Origin: Leuconostoc falkenbergense
GTDB lineage: Bacteria > Bacillota > Bacilli > Lactobacillales > Lactobacillaceae
Reading direction: 5' to 3'
NCBI RefSeq assembly: GCF_014634805.1
Contig: NZ_BMBS01000021.1
Span: 1 to 35,483, forward strand
Length of the DNA: 35,483 nucleotides
A model generated the notes under the pieces. The model searched no databases. It saw only the letters and a list, made by a program, of their open reading frames with translations, and was not told the origin of the DNA. Shown here piece by piece: positions 19,840-28,542 of the stretch (positions within the stretch are counted from its first letter, which is position 1; every line of letters starts with the position of its first letter). A program made the translations under genes and the position numbers.

Positions 19840-22800
19840 ATGCGTCTAAAACAACAACTAACTTTAATAATTTTAATCACAATATTAACACTTACTGGAC
19901 CTGTTCAAGCAGTTACTGCTTCGCAATTAGCGGACCATGATGACAGCAATACAACAACTAAAATGCGTTTGCCAAATGAGGGACGTTCTGACTTGCAGGA
20001 ACTCATTCAACGTGTGGACGCTAATGTTGGTGAGCCATCTTCTGAGGAACCATCATCAGATCCAGAAGTAGATGAGCCTGAAACAGCGGAGGAACCGGTT
20101 GAAGATAGTGGGGTGTCAGAAGCTGAAGTCAAAGAAGCGCCTGAAGCCACTGATAGCCAGAAACCGGTTGCCAAAAATAAAGCACCAAAAGCGATTACAA
20201 CTAACACCAACGGTGATTCCACTTGGACCTTTGATTCTGATACTGGCCTGTTGGTTTTTGGGGCGGGTACGCTAGCAGAACGTATTGACAATAATTTAAC
20301 TAATGCGGGTGTGACACCGGCAGACGTCACAAGCATTCAGTTTGAAAGTGGTGTTGTTGCGCCAACGGCTGTGACCTATTTGTTTGCTAACTTGACCCAG
20401 TTAAGCGAGTTAATTGATTTGAATAATTTTAATACTTCCTCTGTGACTTCCATGTCATATTGGTTTTATCAGACTACTGCTTTGTCAACACCAGATTTGA
20501 GTACGTTCGTTACCAGTAACGTGACAAGCATGTCTTATATGTTCAGAGGTAGTGGTGTGACAAGCTTAGATTTGAGTAGCTGGAATGTTGATAAAGTGAC
20601 GACTTTTGCGTATATGTTTTATGCTACGCTAGAATTAACCACATTGAATTTATCAGGTTGGGGAGATGGTCGAACGGCAACTACGGTTAACATGTCATAT
20701 ATGTTTTGGAGTTCTACAACAAGTAAACTTACTAATTTGAACCTCAGTAACTTTAAAACAAAAAACGTGACAAATATGTCATTGATGTTTCGTTGTATCG
20801 GTGTAACTAGTTTAGACATTAATAGTTGGGATGTGACAAAAGTTAATAATTTTTATGGCATGTTCTACGGCGCTGCTAACCTTTTGGCATTAAATCTATC
20901 GGGGTGGGGAGGAGCACGAACTGCAACAGGTGTGGATATGTCATTGATGTTTCAATTCACTAGTAGTTTGACTGATTTAAATCTGACGAACTTTAAAACC
21001 ACTAATGTCACTAATATGTATCAAATGTTTTACGGCGTCAAATTGACAAATTTGGATTTGAGCGATTGGGATGTGACAAAAGTAACTGATTTTACTTATA
21101 TGTTTAGTAGTACAAGCTTGACAAGCCTGAATGTATCAGGTTGGGGTGTTGGTCGCACTGCTAATAACGTTAAAATGGCAGGTATGTTTAATGCGACTAG
21201 TTTAACAAATTTGGATATGACTAATTTTCAAACAAAAAACGTGACAAATATGTCAAATATGTTCTCGCAAGTAGGATTGACTAGTTTAGATTTAAGTGAT
21301 TGGGATGTCACAAAAGTAACAACTTTTAAGAGTATGTTCGGAGGTAGTAAGTTGAAAACTTTGACTCTTGGTGAATGGAATATTGGGGACGTTGCTACAA
21401 CAGTCGATATGAGTGGTATGTTTGCTACGACCACTGAATTAACAAACTTAAATATTACTAACACAACAGCGAAAAATATAACAACTATGGCTAGTATGTT
21501 TGCAAACAGCACCGTTACTGCAGTAGTGCTTGACGACAATTGGAATCTTGATACTGTGAGTAGTTTTTCGTATATGTTTGATAGAGCAAAATGCAGCACA
21601 ATCAGCTTTTTGAATTGTTGGGATCTCCCCACAGCTACCAATGTAAACATGACCTATATGTTTACGGAAACGAGTGCTCTTAATAATTTAAATTTGACGA
21701 ATTTTAAGAGTACTGATGCCACCAACATGAATTATATGTTCTGGAAAAGTGGTGTGACAAGCTTAGATTTCAGTGAATGGGATGTAAGTAACGTTACTGG
21801 TATGGCTTTTATGTTTGGTCGGGCCGAAAATTTAACCAGCTTAAACTTGTCTAACTGGGGAGTAACACGTAACGTAACAAATGTAGCCATGAGTGGGATG
21901 TTTGCTTATACTACTACTTTGACAGATTTAAATCTGACGAACTTTAAGACTACCAATGTTGTTAGGATGAATAATATGTTCGAAGAAAGCGGTGTGACAA
22001 GTCTGGACATACAAGACTGGGATGTGACTGAGGTGTTATCATTTAGATATATGTTTTATGACGCGGACTCGTTAACAACACTGGACCTCACCGATTGGGG
22101 TGTTGGTCGGAGTGCAAGTACCGTGGACATGTATGCCATGTTTGGTTCTATGTCAGCATTAACCAACTTAACGTTGACTAATTTTAAAACCACCAATGTC
22201 ACTAATATGAGTTCTATGTTCAGTAACACTAGTGGGTTGACCAGTTTAGATTTGAGTGATTGGGATGTCACCAATGTCACTAATATGAGTTCTATGTTCA
22301 GTAACACTAGTGGGTTGACCAGTTTAGATTTGAGTGATTGGGATGTCACCAATGTCACTAATATGAGTTCTATGTTCAGTGACACTAGTAGGTTGACCAG
22401 TTTGGATTTGAGTGATTGGGATGTCACAAATGTCACTAATATGAATTATATGTTCTATCAGGCCACACGGTTAAGGACTTTGGATATTTCAAATTGGAGT
22501 ACATCTAGTCCTGCGGTTGTTTCTATGTTCTTTAATACTTTTGATCTCTGGAAAATCACCCTAGGACCGAACGTTAAATTCGCTGCTCATCCTAGCTTCA
22601 GATCCGCCCCAGCAGCCGGTACAACGATTCCGGGTACAAGCTACACAACAACTGCTGCTAGTTGGCAAATTGTTGGCACAGGAACAGAATTTAATCCTAA
22701 GGGTGCAATGGTCACAACGACAGAAATGTACGCTGATAGAACAGAACCAGTGACTTATGTCTGGGCTAACAAAGCAGAGGCATCAACGCCTGCGATTGAT

Positions 22801-23208
22801 ACAATTTCATCACTTACATTTGGCACGTTAGCAGCCAGTGACTTCTTTAATGGCAATAGCCCTCTGGCAACCAACATGACAACTGGTTCAGTAGCCTTAG
22901 AAGATTTAGATAACATTACAACGTATAATGTTACCGTGGCGCAAACAAGCGACTGGATAACTGATGGTGAATCAGCTACGATTGCTAAGTCAAACTTGAA
23001 GATTAAATATGGCACTAGTGATTTATCAACGAGTGCTAGCAGTTTCTGGTCGGGCACATCAGCGACTGCGACCAAGAATATTGCTTTTAATCATGACACA
23101 ACCAAAAACTTCAGCATTTGGTTGAACCCAAGCACTGTGCTTAATACAGCATTGCTTGGCAAACAGCTAGAATCAGAATTAACATGGACGTTGAGCGAGA
23201 CGCCGTAA
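19840..23208 (+). CDS. Secreted BspA-type repeat surface protein with WxL-like C-terminus
   Basis: This is an export protein of about 1122 residues. The ATG at 19840 follows AGGGGTGA and opens a signal peptide with likely cleavage after VQA (21-23); a GTG 99 bp upstream would bury it. An acidic Pro/Glu/Ser linker covers about 45-110. Residues about 150-930 are BspA/DUF285-type repeats of 24-29 residues ending in a MF pair. They follow a three-part rota: NFKTTNVTNM, DWDVTKVT and GWGxGRTA. The C-terminus (about 985-1122) looks like a WxL domain: SSLTFGT, then the final LTWTLSETP. The proximal WxL motif is replaced by YNVTV. No LPXTG anchor is present. It may bind peptidoglycan non-covalently; ligand unknown. 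Confidence 0.85.
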   Translation: MRLKQQLTLIILITILTLTGPVQAVTASQLADHDDSNTTTKMRLPNEGRSDLQELIQRVDANVGEPSSEEPSSDPEVDEPETAEEPVEDSGVSEAEVKEAPEATDSQKPVAKNKAPKAITTNTNGDSTWTFDSDTGLLVFGAGTLAERIDNNLTNAGVTPADVTSIQFESGVVAPTAVTYLFANLTQLSELIDLNNFNTSSVTSMSYWFYQTTALSTPDLSTFVTSNVTSMSYMFRGSGVTSLDLSSWNVDKVTTFAYMFYATLELTTLNLSGWGDGRTATTVNMSYMFWSSTTSKLTNLNLSNFKTKNVTNMSLMFRCIGVTSLDINSWDVTKVNNFYGMFYGAANLLALNLSGWGGARTATGVDMSLMFQFTSSLTDLNLTNFKTTNVTNMYQMFYGVKLTNLDLSDWDVTKVTDFTYMFSSTSLTSLNVSGWGVGRTANNVKMAGMFNATSLTNLDMTNFQTKNVTNMSNMFSQVGLTSLDLSDWDVTKVTTFKSMFGGSKLKTLTLGEWNIGDVATTVDMSGMFATTTELTNLNITNTTAKNITTMASMFANSTVTAVVLDDNWNLDTVSSFSYMFDRAKCSTISFLNCWDLPTATNVNMTYMFTETSALNNLNLTNFKSTDATNMNYMFWKSGVTSLDFSEWDVSNVTGMAFMFGRAENLTSLNLSNWGVTRNVTNVAMSGMFAYTTTLTDLNLTNFKTTNVVRMNNMFEESGVTSLDIQDWDVTEVLSFRYMFYDADSLTTLDLTDWGVGRSASTVDMYAMFGSMSALTNLTLTNFKTTNVTNMSSMFSNTSGLTSLDLSDWDVTNVTNMSSMFSNTSGLTSLDLSDWDVTNVTNMSSMFSDTSRLTSLDLSDWDVTNVTNMNYMFYQATRLRTLDISNWSTSSPAVVSMFFNTFDLWKITLGPNVKFAAHPSFRSAPAAGTTIPGTSYTTTAASWQIVGTGTEFNPKGAMVTTTEMYADRTEPVTYVWANKAEASTPAIDTISSLTFGTLAASDFFNGNSPLATNMTTGSVALEDLDNITTYNVTVAQTSDWITDGESATIAKSNLKIKYGTSDLSTSASSFWSGTSATATKNIAFNHDTTKNFSIWLNPSTVLNTALLGKQLESELTWTLSETP
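22195..22428 (+). repeat. Three tandem 78-bp repeats within the surface-protein gene
   Basis: Copies start at 22195, 22273 and 22351. The first two are identical over all 78 bases; the third differs at four positions, and a partial fourth follows. Each encodes one 26-residue unit of the form NVTNMSSMF then LTSLDLSDWDVT. The identity points to recent duplication. Confidence 0.95.
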
Positions 23209-23214
23209 CGTCGA

Positions 23215-23244
23215 AAAGTAGTGGGCAAATGTTCACTGCTTTTT
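23215..23244 (+). terminator. Terminator of the surface-protein gene
   Basis: AAAGTAGTG (23215-23223) pairs with CACTGCTTT (23234-23242) with one G-T pair, followed by T. It lies just after the stop codon at 23208. Confidence 0.65.
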
Positions 23245-23362
23245 GTTTAGATGCAGAATTTTATGAGTTTTTAAAATTAACAGATGCAAATGAGAACAGT
23301 AAATGATATGATAACATGTGAATGTTTTTAATTTAAATCTCACATTTTAAAGAGGCGATGTT

Positions 23363-24301
23363 TTGGCTGTTTTTTTTCAAAGTATACAGGGTGTTTTAGT
23401 AATTTTGGTGATGATTGCCATTGGTTATTCATTGGCGAGTGCTAAGTGGTTTACCGACAAAAGTGGACAAATCATTGCACGTATTGTCACACAAGTGGCT
23501 TTGCCAATGTACATGGTGAATACCATCACGCAAGATTTTACTAAAGATGAGCTAGGACGTTTGCTACCAGATATTAAATTTCCAATCATTTCAATGTTGG
23601 TCTTATTTGCAATTTCTGTGGCATTTGCACGCATATTAGCAATTCGTAAAAACAGACGTGGTTTGTTCCAGTCCATGTTTTTTAATTCAAACACGGTGTT
23701 TGTTGGTCTACCCATCAACATGGCGCTGTTTGGCACTAAAAGTTTGCCATATGTGTTGGTTTACTACATGATTAACACGACCTTCTTTTGGACACTGGGC
23801 ACTTATTTAATTCAACGAGATGGTGAAGGGGAATGGCGTTTTGATATCAAAACAACTCTAGCAAAAGTATTTTCACCACCGTTGTTGGGATTCATTTTAG
23901 GTGTGTTGTTGGTTGTTTTCCAAATTAAATTACCCACATTTATTGCCTCTGATTTACAATACGTGGGTAGTTTAACGGTGCCATTATCTATGTTTTTCAT
24001 TGGTATAGCCGTGCAACGTGCCGGATTGCATAACCTAAAAGTGAACAAATATAGTCTTGGTATCTTGTTTGGTCGCTTTATTTTAGCGCCAATGGTGATG
24101 TTTGTATTGCTGTGGAAAGCTGATGTACCAATCTTGATGAAGCAAGTCTTTATTTTGCAGTCGGCAATGCCTGTGATGACTAATGCGCCAGTAGTTGCTA
24201 GTTTGTACGGTGCGGATGCGGATTATGCAGCCATTATGGTCACAGAATCGACGCTTTTGAGCTTGGTTGTCGTGCCAATTTTAATGACGATTATTAACTA
24301 A
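23363..24301 (+). CDS. AEC-family transporter (auxin efflux carrier/malate permease type)
   Basis: This 312-residue integral membrane protein has about ten hydrophobic segments in two halves, typical of the AEC family. Characteristic stretches are IGYSLASAKWF near the N-terminus, FFNSNTVFVGLPIN in the first half, LTVPLSMFFIGIAVQ in the middle and SAMPVMTNAPVVASLYGADADYAA in the last third. Members carry organic acids such as malate in lactic acid bacteria; the substrate here cannot be read. The start is TTG 23363, chosen because AGAGG lies seven bases upstream in the right spacing. No partner gene or clear terminator is seen; 24302-24400 holds nothing I recognise. Confidence 0.88.
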   Translation: MAVFFQSIQGVLVILVMIAIGYSLASAKWFTDKSGQIIARIVTQVALPMYMVNTITQDFTKDELGRLLPDIKFPIISMLVLFAISVAFARILAIRKNRRGLFQSMFFNSNTVFVGLPINMALFGTKSLPYVLVYYMINTTFFWTLGTYLIQRDGEGEWRFDIKTTLAKVFSPPLLGFILGVLLVVFQIKLPTFIASDLQYVGSLTVPLSMFFIGIAVQRAGLHNLKVNKYSLGILFGRFILAPMVMFVLLWKADVPILMKQVFILQSAMPVMTNAPVVASLYGADADYAAIMVTESTLLSLVVVPILMTIIN

Positions 24302-24406
24302 CTCAAATGATATAAGCAGGCGATAGCAGTAGATTTTACAGCTGTTCAGGACGTCCAAGCGTGTTAAATCAACTTGAAATGATAACTTTTCTCATCTTAT
24401 TAGTTG

Positions 24407-24435
24407 TTGACAATATTTTGTGCGTCTTGTATGAT
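24407..24435 (+). promoter_or_regulatory. Promoter of the leader peptide-liv operon
   Basis: A perfect -35 TTGACA (24407-24412) and -10 TATGAT (24430-24435) are 17 bp apart. Transcription would begin near 24442, about 26 bases before the leader-peptide ATG, leaving a leader of about 265 bases before livJ. Confidence 0.85.
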
Positions 24436-24467
24436 ATTAAATATTAAGAAATTGGAGGCAACACATC

Positions 24468-24530
24468 ATGCAAAACATGAATCAAACACAAATCTCATCT
24501 CAAGCCCTCCTTCTCCTCCTCATGCTGTAA
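24468..24530 (+). CDS. Leucine-rich leader peptide (attenuator)
   Basis: This is a 20-codon ORF too short for routine gene calling. GGAGG at 24454-24458 sits nine bases before the ATG. Residues 1-13 read MQNMNQTQISSQA, and the last seven are LLLLLML, so six of the last seven codons are Leu (CTC CTT CTC CTC CTC, then ATG CTG). The stop codon at 24528-24530 abuts the first arm of a hairpin cascade that ends in a terminator before a branched-chain amino acid transporter. This is the layout of leuL/ilvL-type leader peptides, where ribosome stalling at Leu codons decides transcription of the operon. The peptide itself is unlikely to have another function. Confidence 0.88.
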   Translation: MQNMNQTQISSQALLLLLML

Positions 24531-24658
24531 GTCATGACGAGGTTTTTCGCGCTCATGACTAACTGGTAATCAGTTTTCATGGGTGTTGAAATGATGAGTA
24601 TGTCTATTATCATGATTAACGATTTAAACCCATGAATTTTGATATTCATGGGTTTTTT
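24530..24658 (+). promoter_or_regulatory. Leucine attenuator: protector, preemptor and terminator hairpins
   Basis: Segment 1 (24530-24537) pairs with segment 2 (24553-24560) over 8 bp. Segment 2, as 24552-24558 plus 24561-24565, can instead pair with segment 3 (24571-24583). Segment 3 (24576-24584) can instead pair with segment 4 (24628-24636) over 9 bp. Segment 4 (24626-24637) forms a 12-bp perfect terminator stem with 24644-24655, loop TTTGAT, then T. A ribosome at the leader stop would mask segment 1, so 2:3 and the terminator form. A ribosome stalled on the earlier Leu codons leaves 1:2, freeing 3 to break the terminator. Pairings are read from sequence; the logic is inferred. Confidence 0.8.
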
Positions 24659-24705
24659 ATTTGCGAAAAAGAAGGTACGCAGAGAAGAGAATTGGAGAAG
24701 GAAGA

Positions 24706-25884
24706 ATGAAAAAAATTGTAATTGTTGGGGCAGTATTTGTCGTCGCAGTTGGCGGCATTATTGGATATGGGGTAATGAACCGTCAGTCAGATCAGGCATC
24801 ATCATCGACTGTAATTAAAATTGGTGGCGTATTTGACACATCAGGTGACGCCTCTTCGTATGGTAAAGCCGAGCAAGATGGGGCTAATTTTGCCATCAAG
24901 CAAATCAATGCTAATGGTGGTGTCAAGGTTAAGGGTAAAAGCTACAAATTTAAGATTATCAATAAAGATGCCAAGACGGATAATACAGAAACAGCGTCAG
25001 TGACAAGCAACTTGATTAACAATGAAAAAGTGAGTGCAATTGTAGGACCTGTTATCACATCAGGCGTTCAAGCAGCAGTCCCAGTCGCGACACAAGGGAA
25101 GACGCCAATGATTTCACCAACTGCCGGCGCTGATAATATTACGATACAAAAAAATGGAAAAGTTCAGCCTTATGTTTTCCGAGCCCAATATAAGAATTCG
25201 TTTATGGGCACAAAGATGGCACAATTTGCGACTGAAAATTTGAAAGCCAAGAATGTCGTTATTTTCCAAGATAATTCCTCAGATTATGGGACAGGCATTA
25301 CAGCTGCGTTCAAGAAAGCATATAAGGGCAAGGTTGTTGACGTTGAGTCCTATCAAGAAGGCAGCAAGGACTTTCAAGCTGTTTTGACCAAGATAAAAGA
25401 TAAGCAGTTTGATGCTGTGGTTATCAATGGTTACTATACTGAAGGTGGTGCCATTTTGAAGCAAATGCGCGATATGGGCATTAATGTGCCAGTTATTGGT
25501 CCTGATGGTATTGGTGATCCTAAAACTGCTGAGATTGCGGGCAACAAAAATACAAGTAATGTTTATTATGCTGCTCATTTCTCAGTTGATGCACCGGCAA
25601 CCAAAGTGGCAACGCCATTTGCAAAAGCCTACAAGAAAGCCTATGGCAAAGAGCCATCACAGTTTACAGCCTTGGCCTATGATTCGGTTCGCATGATTAA
25701 AGCAGCAATTGAAAATGAAAATTCAACAAGTAAGGCGGCGATTACCAAAGGTTTGGCAAATTTGAAGAATTTTGAAGGCGTTACGGGAAAGATGTCGATT
25801 GACAAAGACCATAATCCGGTGAAGTCAATGGTGATGGTTGGCATGACTAATGGTAAAGAGTCATCTGCTGTGGTCGTGAAGTAA
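24706..25884 (+). CDS. livJ: Branched-chain amino acid ABC transporter, substrate-binding protein
   Basis: This is a 392-residue periplasmic-binding-protein type I fold. Typical LivJ stretches are IKIGGVFDTSGDASSYGKAEQDGANFAIKQIN (given here only as position 37-68), VSAIVGPVITSG, DNSSDYGTGI, VVINGYYTEGG and LAYDSVRMIKAAI. The ATG at 24706 follows GGAGAAGGAAG; an upstream TTG lies in the attenuator tail. The N-terminus (MKKIVIVGAVFVVAVGG) is a hydrophobic segment but contains no lipobox cysteine, so the protein is probably held by an uncleaved N-terminal helix or is released, unlike typical lipid-anchored Gram-positive binding proteins. It is first in livJHMGF and controlled by the leucine attenuator. 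Confidence 0.94.
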   Translation: MKKIVIVGAVFVVAVGGIIGYGVMNRQSDQASSSTVIKIGGVFDTSGDASSYGKAEQDGANFAIKQINANGGVKVKGKSYKFKIINKDAKTDNTETASVTSNLINNEKVSAIVGPVITSGVQAAVPVATQGKTPMISPTAGADNITIQKNGKVQPYVFRAQYKNSFMGTKMAQFATENLKAKNVVIFQDNSSDYGTGITAAFKKAYKGKVVDVESYQEGSKDFQAVLTKIKDKQFDAVVINGYYTEGGAILKQMRDMGINVPVIGPDGIGDPKTAEIAGNKNTSNVYYAAHFSVDAPATKVATPFAKAYKKAYGKEPSQFTALAYDSVRMIKAAIENENSTSKAAITKGLANLKNFEGVTGKMSIDKDHNPVKSMVMVGMTNGKESSAVVVK

Positions 25885-25932
25885 TTCAAGCGTTACACAG
25901 AGTTGACGTGTTGATCAAATTTTGAGGTTAAA

Positions 25933-26811
25933 ATGACACTTTTCATTCAGCAAGTAATCAAAGGACTGATGTTAGGCAGCGTTTATGCGTTATTAGCATT
26001 AGGCTACACAATGGTTTACGGTATTATCAAATTAATTAATTTTGCACATGGCGATATCTATATGCTTGGTGCCTATTTCGGTTATTTTTTTATCAAAGTG
26101 CTACACTTAAATTTCTTCATTGCTTTGATTTTGGCGATGGCAGTCAGCGCGGTGATTGGGGTTTTGATTGAATATATTGCATATCGGCCACTACGTCATT
26201 CACCAAGGATAGCGGTGTTAATTTCAGTGCTTGGTATATCATTTTTGCTGGAAAATGGCATGACGTACCTATATGGGTCTGATCAACGTTCTTTTCCGCA
26301 AGCTATTAAGACTGTGCAATACCATTTTTATGGGATTCAAGTGTCCAACATTCAACTCATCATTGCCGTGACATCAGTCGTGTTGATGTTATTGCTAACG
26401 TATGTTGTCAAACGCACTAAGATGGGTCGGGCAATGCGGGCGGTGTCAGCAGATCCTGATGCTGCAACTTTGATGGGCATCAATATTAATCACACGATTT
26501 CATTTACTTTTGCCATTGGATCAGCATTGGCTGCGGCTGGTGGTGTGTTGATTGGACTTTATTACAATAGCATCGATCCTTTGATGGGCATGACACCGGG
26601 GTTGAAAGCCTTTGTTGCAGCTGTTTTGGGTGGTATCGGTATTATTCCCGGAGCCGCCGTTGGTGGCTGGCTGATCGGTATATTAGAAACAATGGTACAA
26701 GCGACTTCGTTTTCTGCTTATAAAGACGCCGTCGTGTATGCGATGTTAATTGTTATTTTGTTGATAAAGCCGACTGGTATTTTGGGTAAAAACAAGCGGG
26801 AGAAGGTGTAA
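25933..26811 (+). CDS. livH: Branched-chain amino acid ABC transporter permease LivH
   Basis: This 292-residue membrane permease has about eight hydrophobic segments. It carries the LivH marks GSVYALLALGYTMVYGIIKLINFAHGD near the N-terminus (positions 15-42), RAVSADPDAATLMGININ in the cytoplasmic coupling loop and KAFVAAVLGGIGIIPGAAVGG. It pairs with LivM to form the channel. The ATG has GAGGT upstream, 48 bp after livJ. Its stop codon overlaps the livM start by one base, giving translational coupling. Confidence 0.95.
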   Translation: MTLFIQQVIKGLMLGSVYALLALGYTMVYGIIKLINFAHGDIYMLGAYFGYFFIKVLHLNFFIALILAMAVSAVIGVLIEYIAYRPLRHSPRIAVLISVLGISFLLENGMTYLYGSDQRSFPQAIKTVQYHFYGIQVSNIQLIIAVTSVVLMLLLTYVVKRTKMGRAMRAVSADPDAATLMGININHTISFTFAIGSALAAAGGVLIGLYYNSIDPLMGMTPGLKAFVAAVLGGIGIIPGAAVGGWLIGILETMVQATSFSAYKDAVVYAMLIVILLIKPTGILGKNKREKV

Positions 26812-27785
26812 TGGATCAAACGCATATTAAATACACATTGTCGTGGGCAGCAATGGCTGCCATGGGCTTCGTTTTGATTTTCATGGCACAAATGGTTGGC
26901 TTAATCGGACATTATGGCGTCACAACGATTGTGTTGATCGGCATCAATGTGATTGCGGCATTGGGTTTGAATTTGGTTGTGGGGATATCGGGGCAATTTT
27001 CGCTAGGCCACGCCGGATTTATGGCGATTGGGGCGTATGCAACGGCCCTAATTATGGCAGTTATGCCCGGTGTTATGGGCTTTATTGTAGGCATGGTAAC
27101 TGGTATCGCTGTGAGTGGTATCGTTGCCTTAATCGTTGGGATACCAACTTTACGTTTACGTGGTGATTATCTAGCGATTGCAACGCTAGGATTTGCAGAA
27201 ATCATTCGTATTGTCATTATGAACTTAAAAATTACTAACGGACCAGCCGGTATTTTTGGTATTGCGCCGTTTGTTAGTTGGCAATTGGTCTATATTTTAG
27301 CGGTTATCACGCTAATTATTGTGGTTAATTTTGTCCGTAGTATGCCGGGAAGAGCGATTATTGCAGTACGAGACAATGAAATTGCTGCTGAATCATTAGG
27401 TATTAATACGACAAAATATAAGGTTATCGCCTTTGTATTGGGCGCCTTGTTTGCAGCTATGGCTGGTAGTTTACGGGCAAGTTTTATTCAATCTATTGCG
27501 CCTAAAGACTATGCATTTATGCAAAGTATTATGATTTTAATCATCATTGTCATCGGCGGGATTGGGTCAATGAGCGGCAAGGTAATTACGGCTATTGCTT
27601 TGGGTATTTTAGACACATTGTTACAAAATTTTGGTTCATTACGTATGGTTATTTATTCCGTTATCTTAATTGTCGTGATGTTAATCAGACCGCAAGTCAT
27701 TTTTGGCAGTCGTGAATTATCTTTAAAAAAATGGCTATTTGATGGAGGAGATGGACATGACACAGACCATACTGAAAACGCATGA
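26811..27785 (+). CDS. livM: Branched-chain amino acid ABC transporter permease LivM
   Basis: This 324-residue second permease subunit has multiple membrane segments. LivM signatures are LNLVVGISGQFSLGHAGFMAIGAY (about 53-77), PTLRLRGDYLAIATLGFAEIIRI, ITNGPAGIFGI and AVRDNEIAAESLGINTTKYK. The C-terminus DGGDGHDTDHTENA is hydrophilic and its coding sequence runs 32 bp into livG. The overlap is in a different frame and holds the livG ribosome site, so livM and livG are tightly coupled. Confidence 0.95.
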   Translation: MDQTHIKYTLSWAAMAAMGFVLIFMAQMVGLIGHYGVTTIVLIGINVIAALGLNLVVGISGQFSLGHAGFMAIGAYATALIMAVMPGVMGFIVGMVTGIAVSGIVALIVGIPTLRLRGDYLAIATLGFAEIIRIVIMNLKITNGPAGIFGIAPFVSWQLVYILAVITLIIVVNFVRSMPGRAIIAVRDNEIAAESLGINTTKYKVIAFVLGALFAAMAGSLRASFIQSIAPKDYAFMQSIMILIIIVIGGIGSMSGKVITAIALGILDTLLQNFGSLRMVIYSVILIVVMLIRPQVIFGSRELSLKKWLFDGGDGHDTDHTENA

Positions 27786-28542
27786 TTTAAGTATTCGCTT
27801 TGGTGGTGTCACAGCAGTTGATCACGTCAATATTGAAGCTTCCGAAAATGAATTAATTGGTTTAATTGGTCCAAACGGCGCAGGTAAAACGACATTATTT
27901 AATCTGTTGACCGGCGTTTATCGGCCAACCGAGGGCGATGTGGCCTTGTTTGATGGTCAAAAGTTAGCCATAGTGAATCAGCAATCACCGGCTAAAAGAG
28001 CACGATTGGGCATTGCGCGGACGTTCCAAAATATCCGTTTATTTGAAAGCCGTACGGTTTTGGAAAACGTTATGATTGCAATGAATTCGCATACTCGAGC
28101 CCACACATGGGACGCGATATTGCGACTGCCATCTTTTTACAAGCATGAAGCGACTTTAAAAAATGAGGCGCGTCAATTATTGTCAATTTTTGATATGTTG
28201 GGTGTTCAGGATACTTTAGCTACTAACTTACCGTATGGGCAGCAACGACGCTTAGAGATTGTTCGAGCATTGGCGACTAAACCAAAAATCTTGTTTTTGG
28301 ATGAACCTGCTGCGGGGATGAATCCTCAAGAAACCGCGGATTTGACTCGCCTTATTAAACAAGTGCAACAGGAATTTAAGATGACCATTATCCTAATTGA
28401 GCATGATATGAATTTGGTCATGGCGGTGAGTGAGCGATTGTATGTGCTGGAATACGGTAAATTATTGGCAAGCGGGACACCGGCAGAAATACAGCAAAAT
28501 GCCGATGTCATCCGCGCATATTTGGGAGAAAACGATACATGA
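27754..28542 (+). CDS. livG: Branched-chain amino acid ABC transporter ATPase LivG
   Basis: This 262-residue ATPase energises uptake through LivHM. Motifs are Walker A GPNGAGKTT, the Q-loop at ARTFQNIRLF, signature LPYGQQRRLEI, Walker B ILFLDEPAAGM and the switch His in LIEHDMNLVM. The signature reads YGQQR rather than LSGGQ, normal for LivG. I prefer ATG 27754 to 27739 because GGAGGAG (27741-27747) then acts as its ribosome site. It overlaps livM upstream, and its stop overlaps livF by four bases (ATGA). Confidence 0.95.
   Translation, partial: DMTQTILKTHDLSIRFGGVTAVDHVNIEASENELIGLIGPNGAGKTTLFNLLTGVYRPTEGDVALFDGQKLAIVNQQSPAKRARLGIARTFQNIRLFESRTVLENVMIAMNSHTRAHTWDAILRLPSFYKHEATLKNEARQLLSIFDMLGVQDTLATNLPYGQQRRLEIVRALATKPKILFLDEPAAGMNPQETADLTRLIKQVQQEFKMTIILIEHDMNLVMAVSERLYVLEYGKLLASGTPAEIQQNADVIRAYLGENDT

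Noticed and set aside
22195-22428. Regular 78-bp repeats as a CRISPR array
   Set aside because: The repeats abut with no unique spacers and are in frame as 26-residue protein units.
22056-22436. Antisense ORF of 126 codons opposite the surface-protein repeats
   Set aside because: It is a shadow of the repeats on the coding strand, with no ribosome site or family resemblance.
23310-23350. ATGTGA and TCACAT inverted repeat before the AEC transporter as an operator
   Set aside because: The arms are only 6 bp with a long AT-rich centre; chance is likely and no matching regulator is near.
24468-24530. Short peptide as a pheromone or bacteriocin precursor
   Set aside because: It has no double-glycine leader, and its Leu run plus downstream alternative hairpins before livJ fit an attenuator much better.
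24530-24658. The hairpins as a T-box riboswitch
   Set aside because: No T-box core sequence or specifier loop is seen, and a translated Leu-rich leader is present instead.
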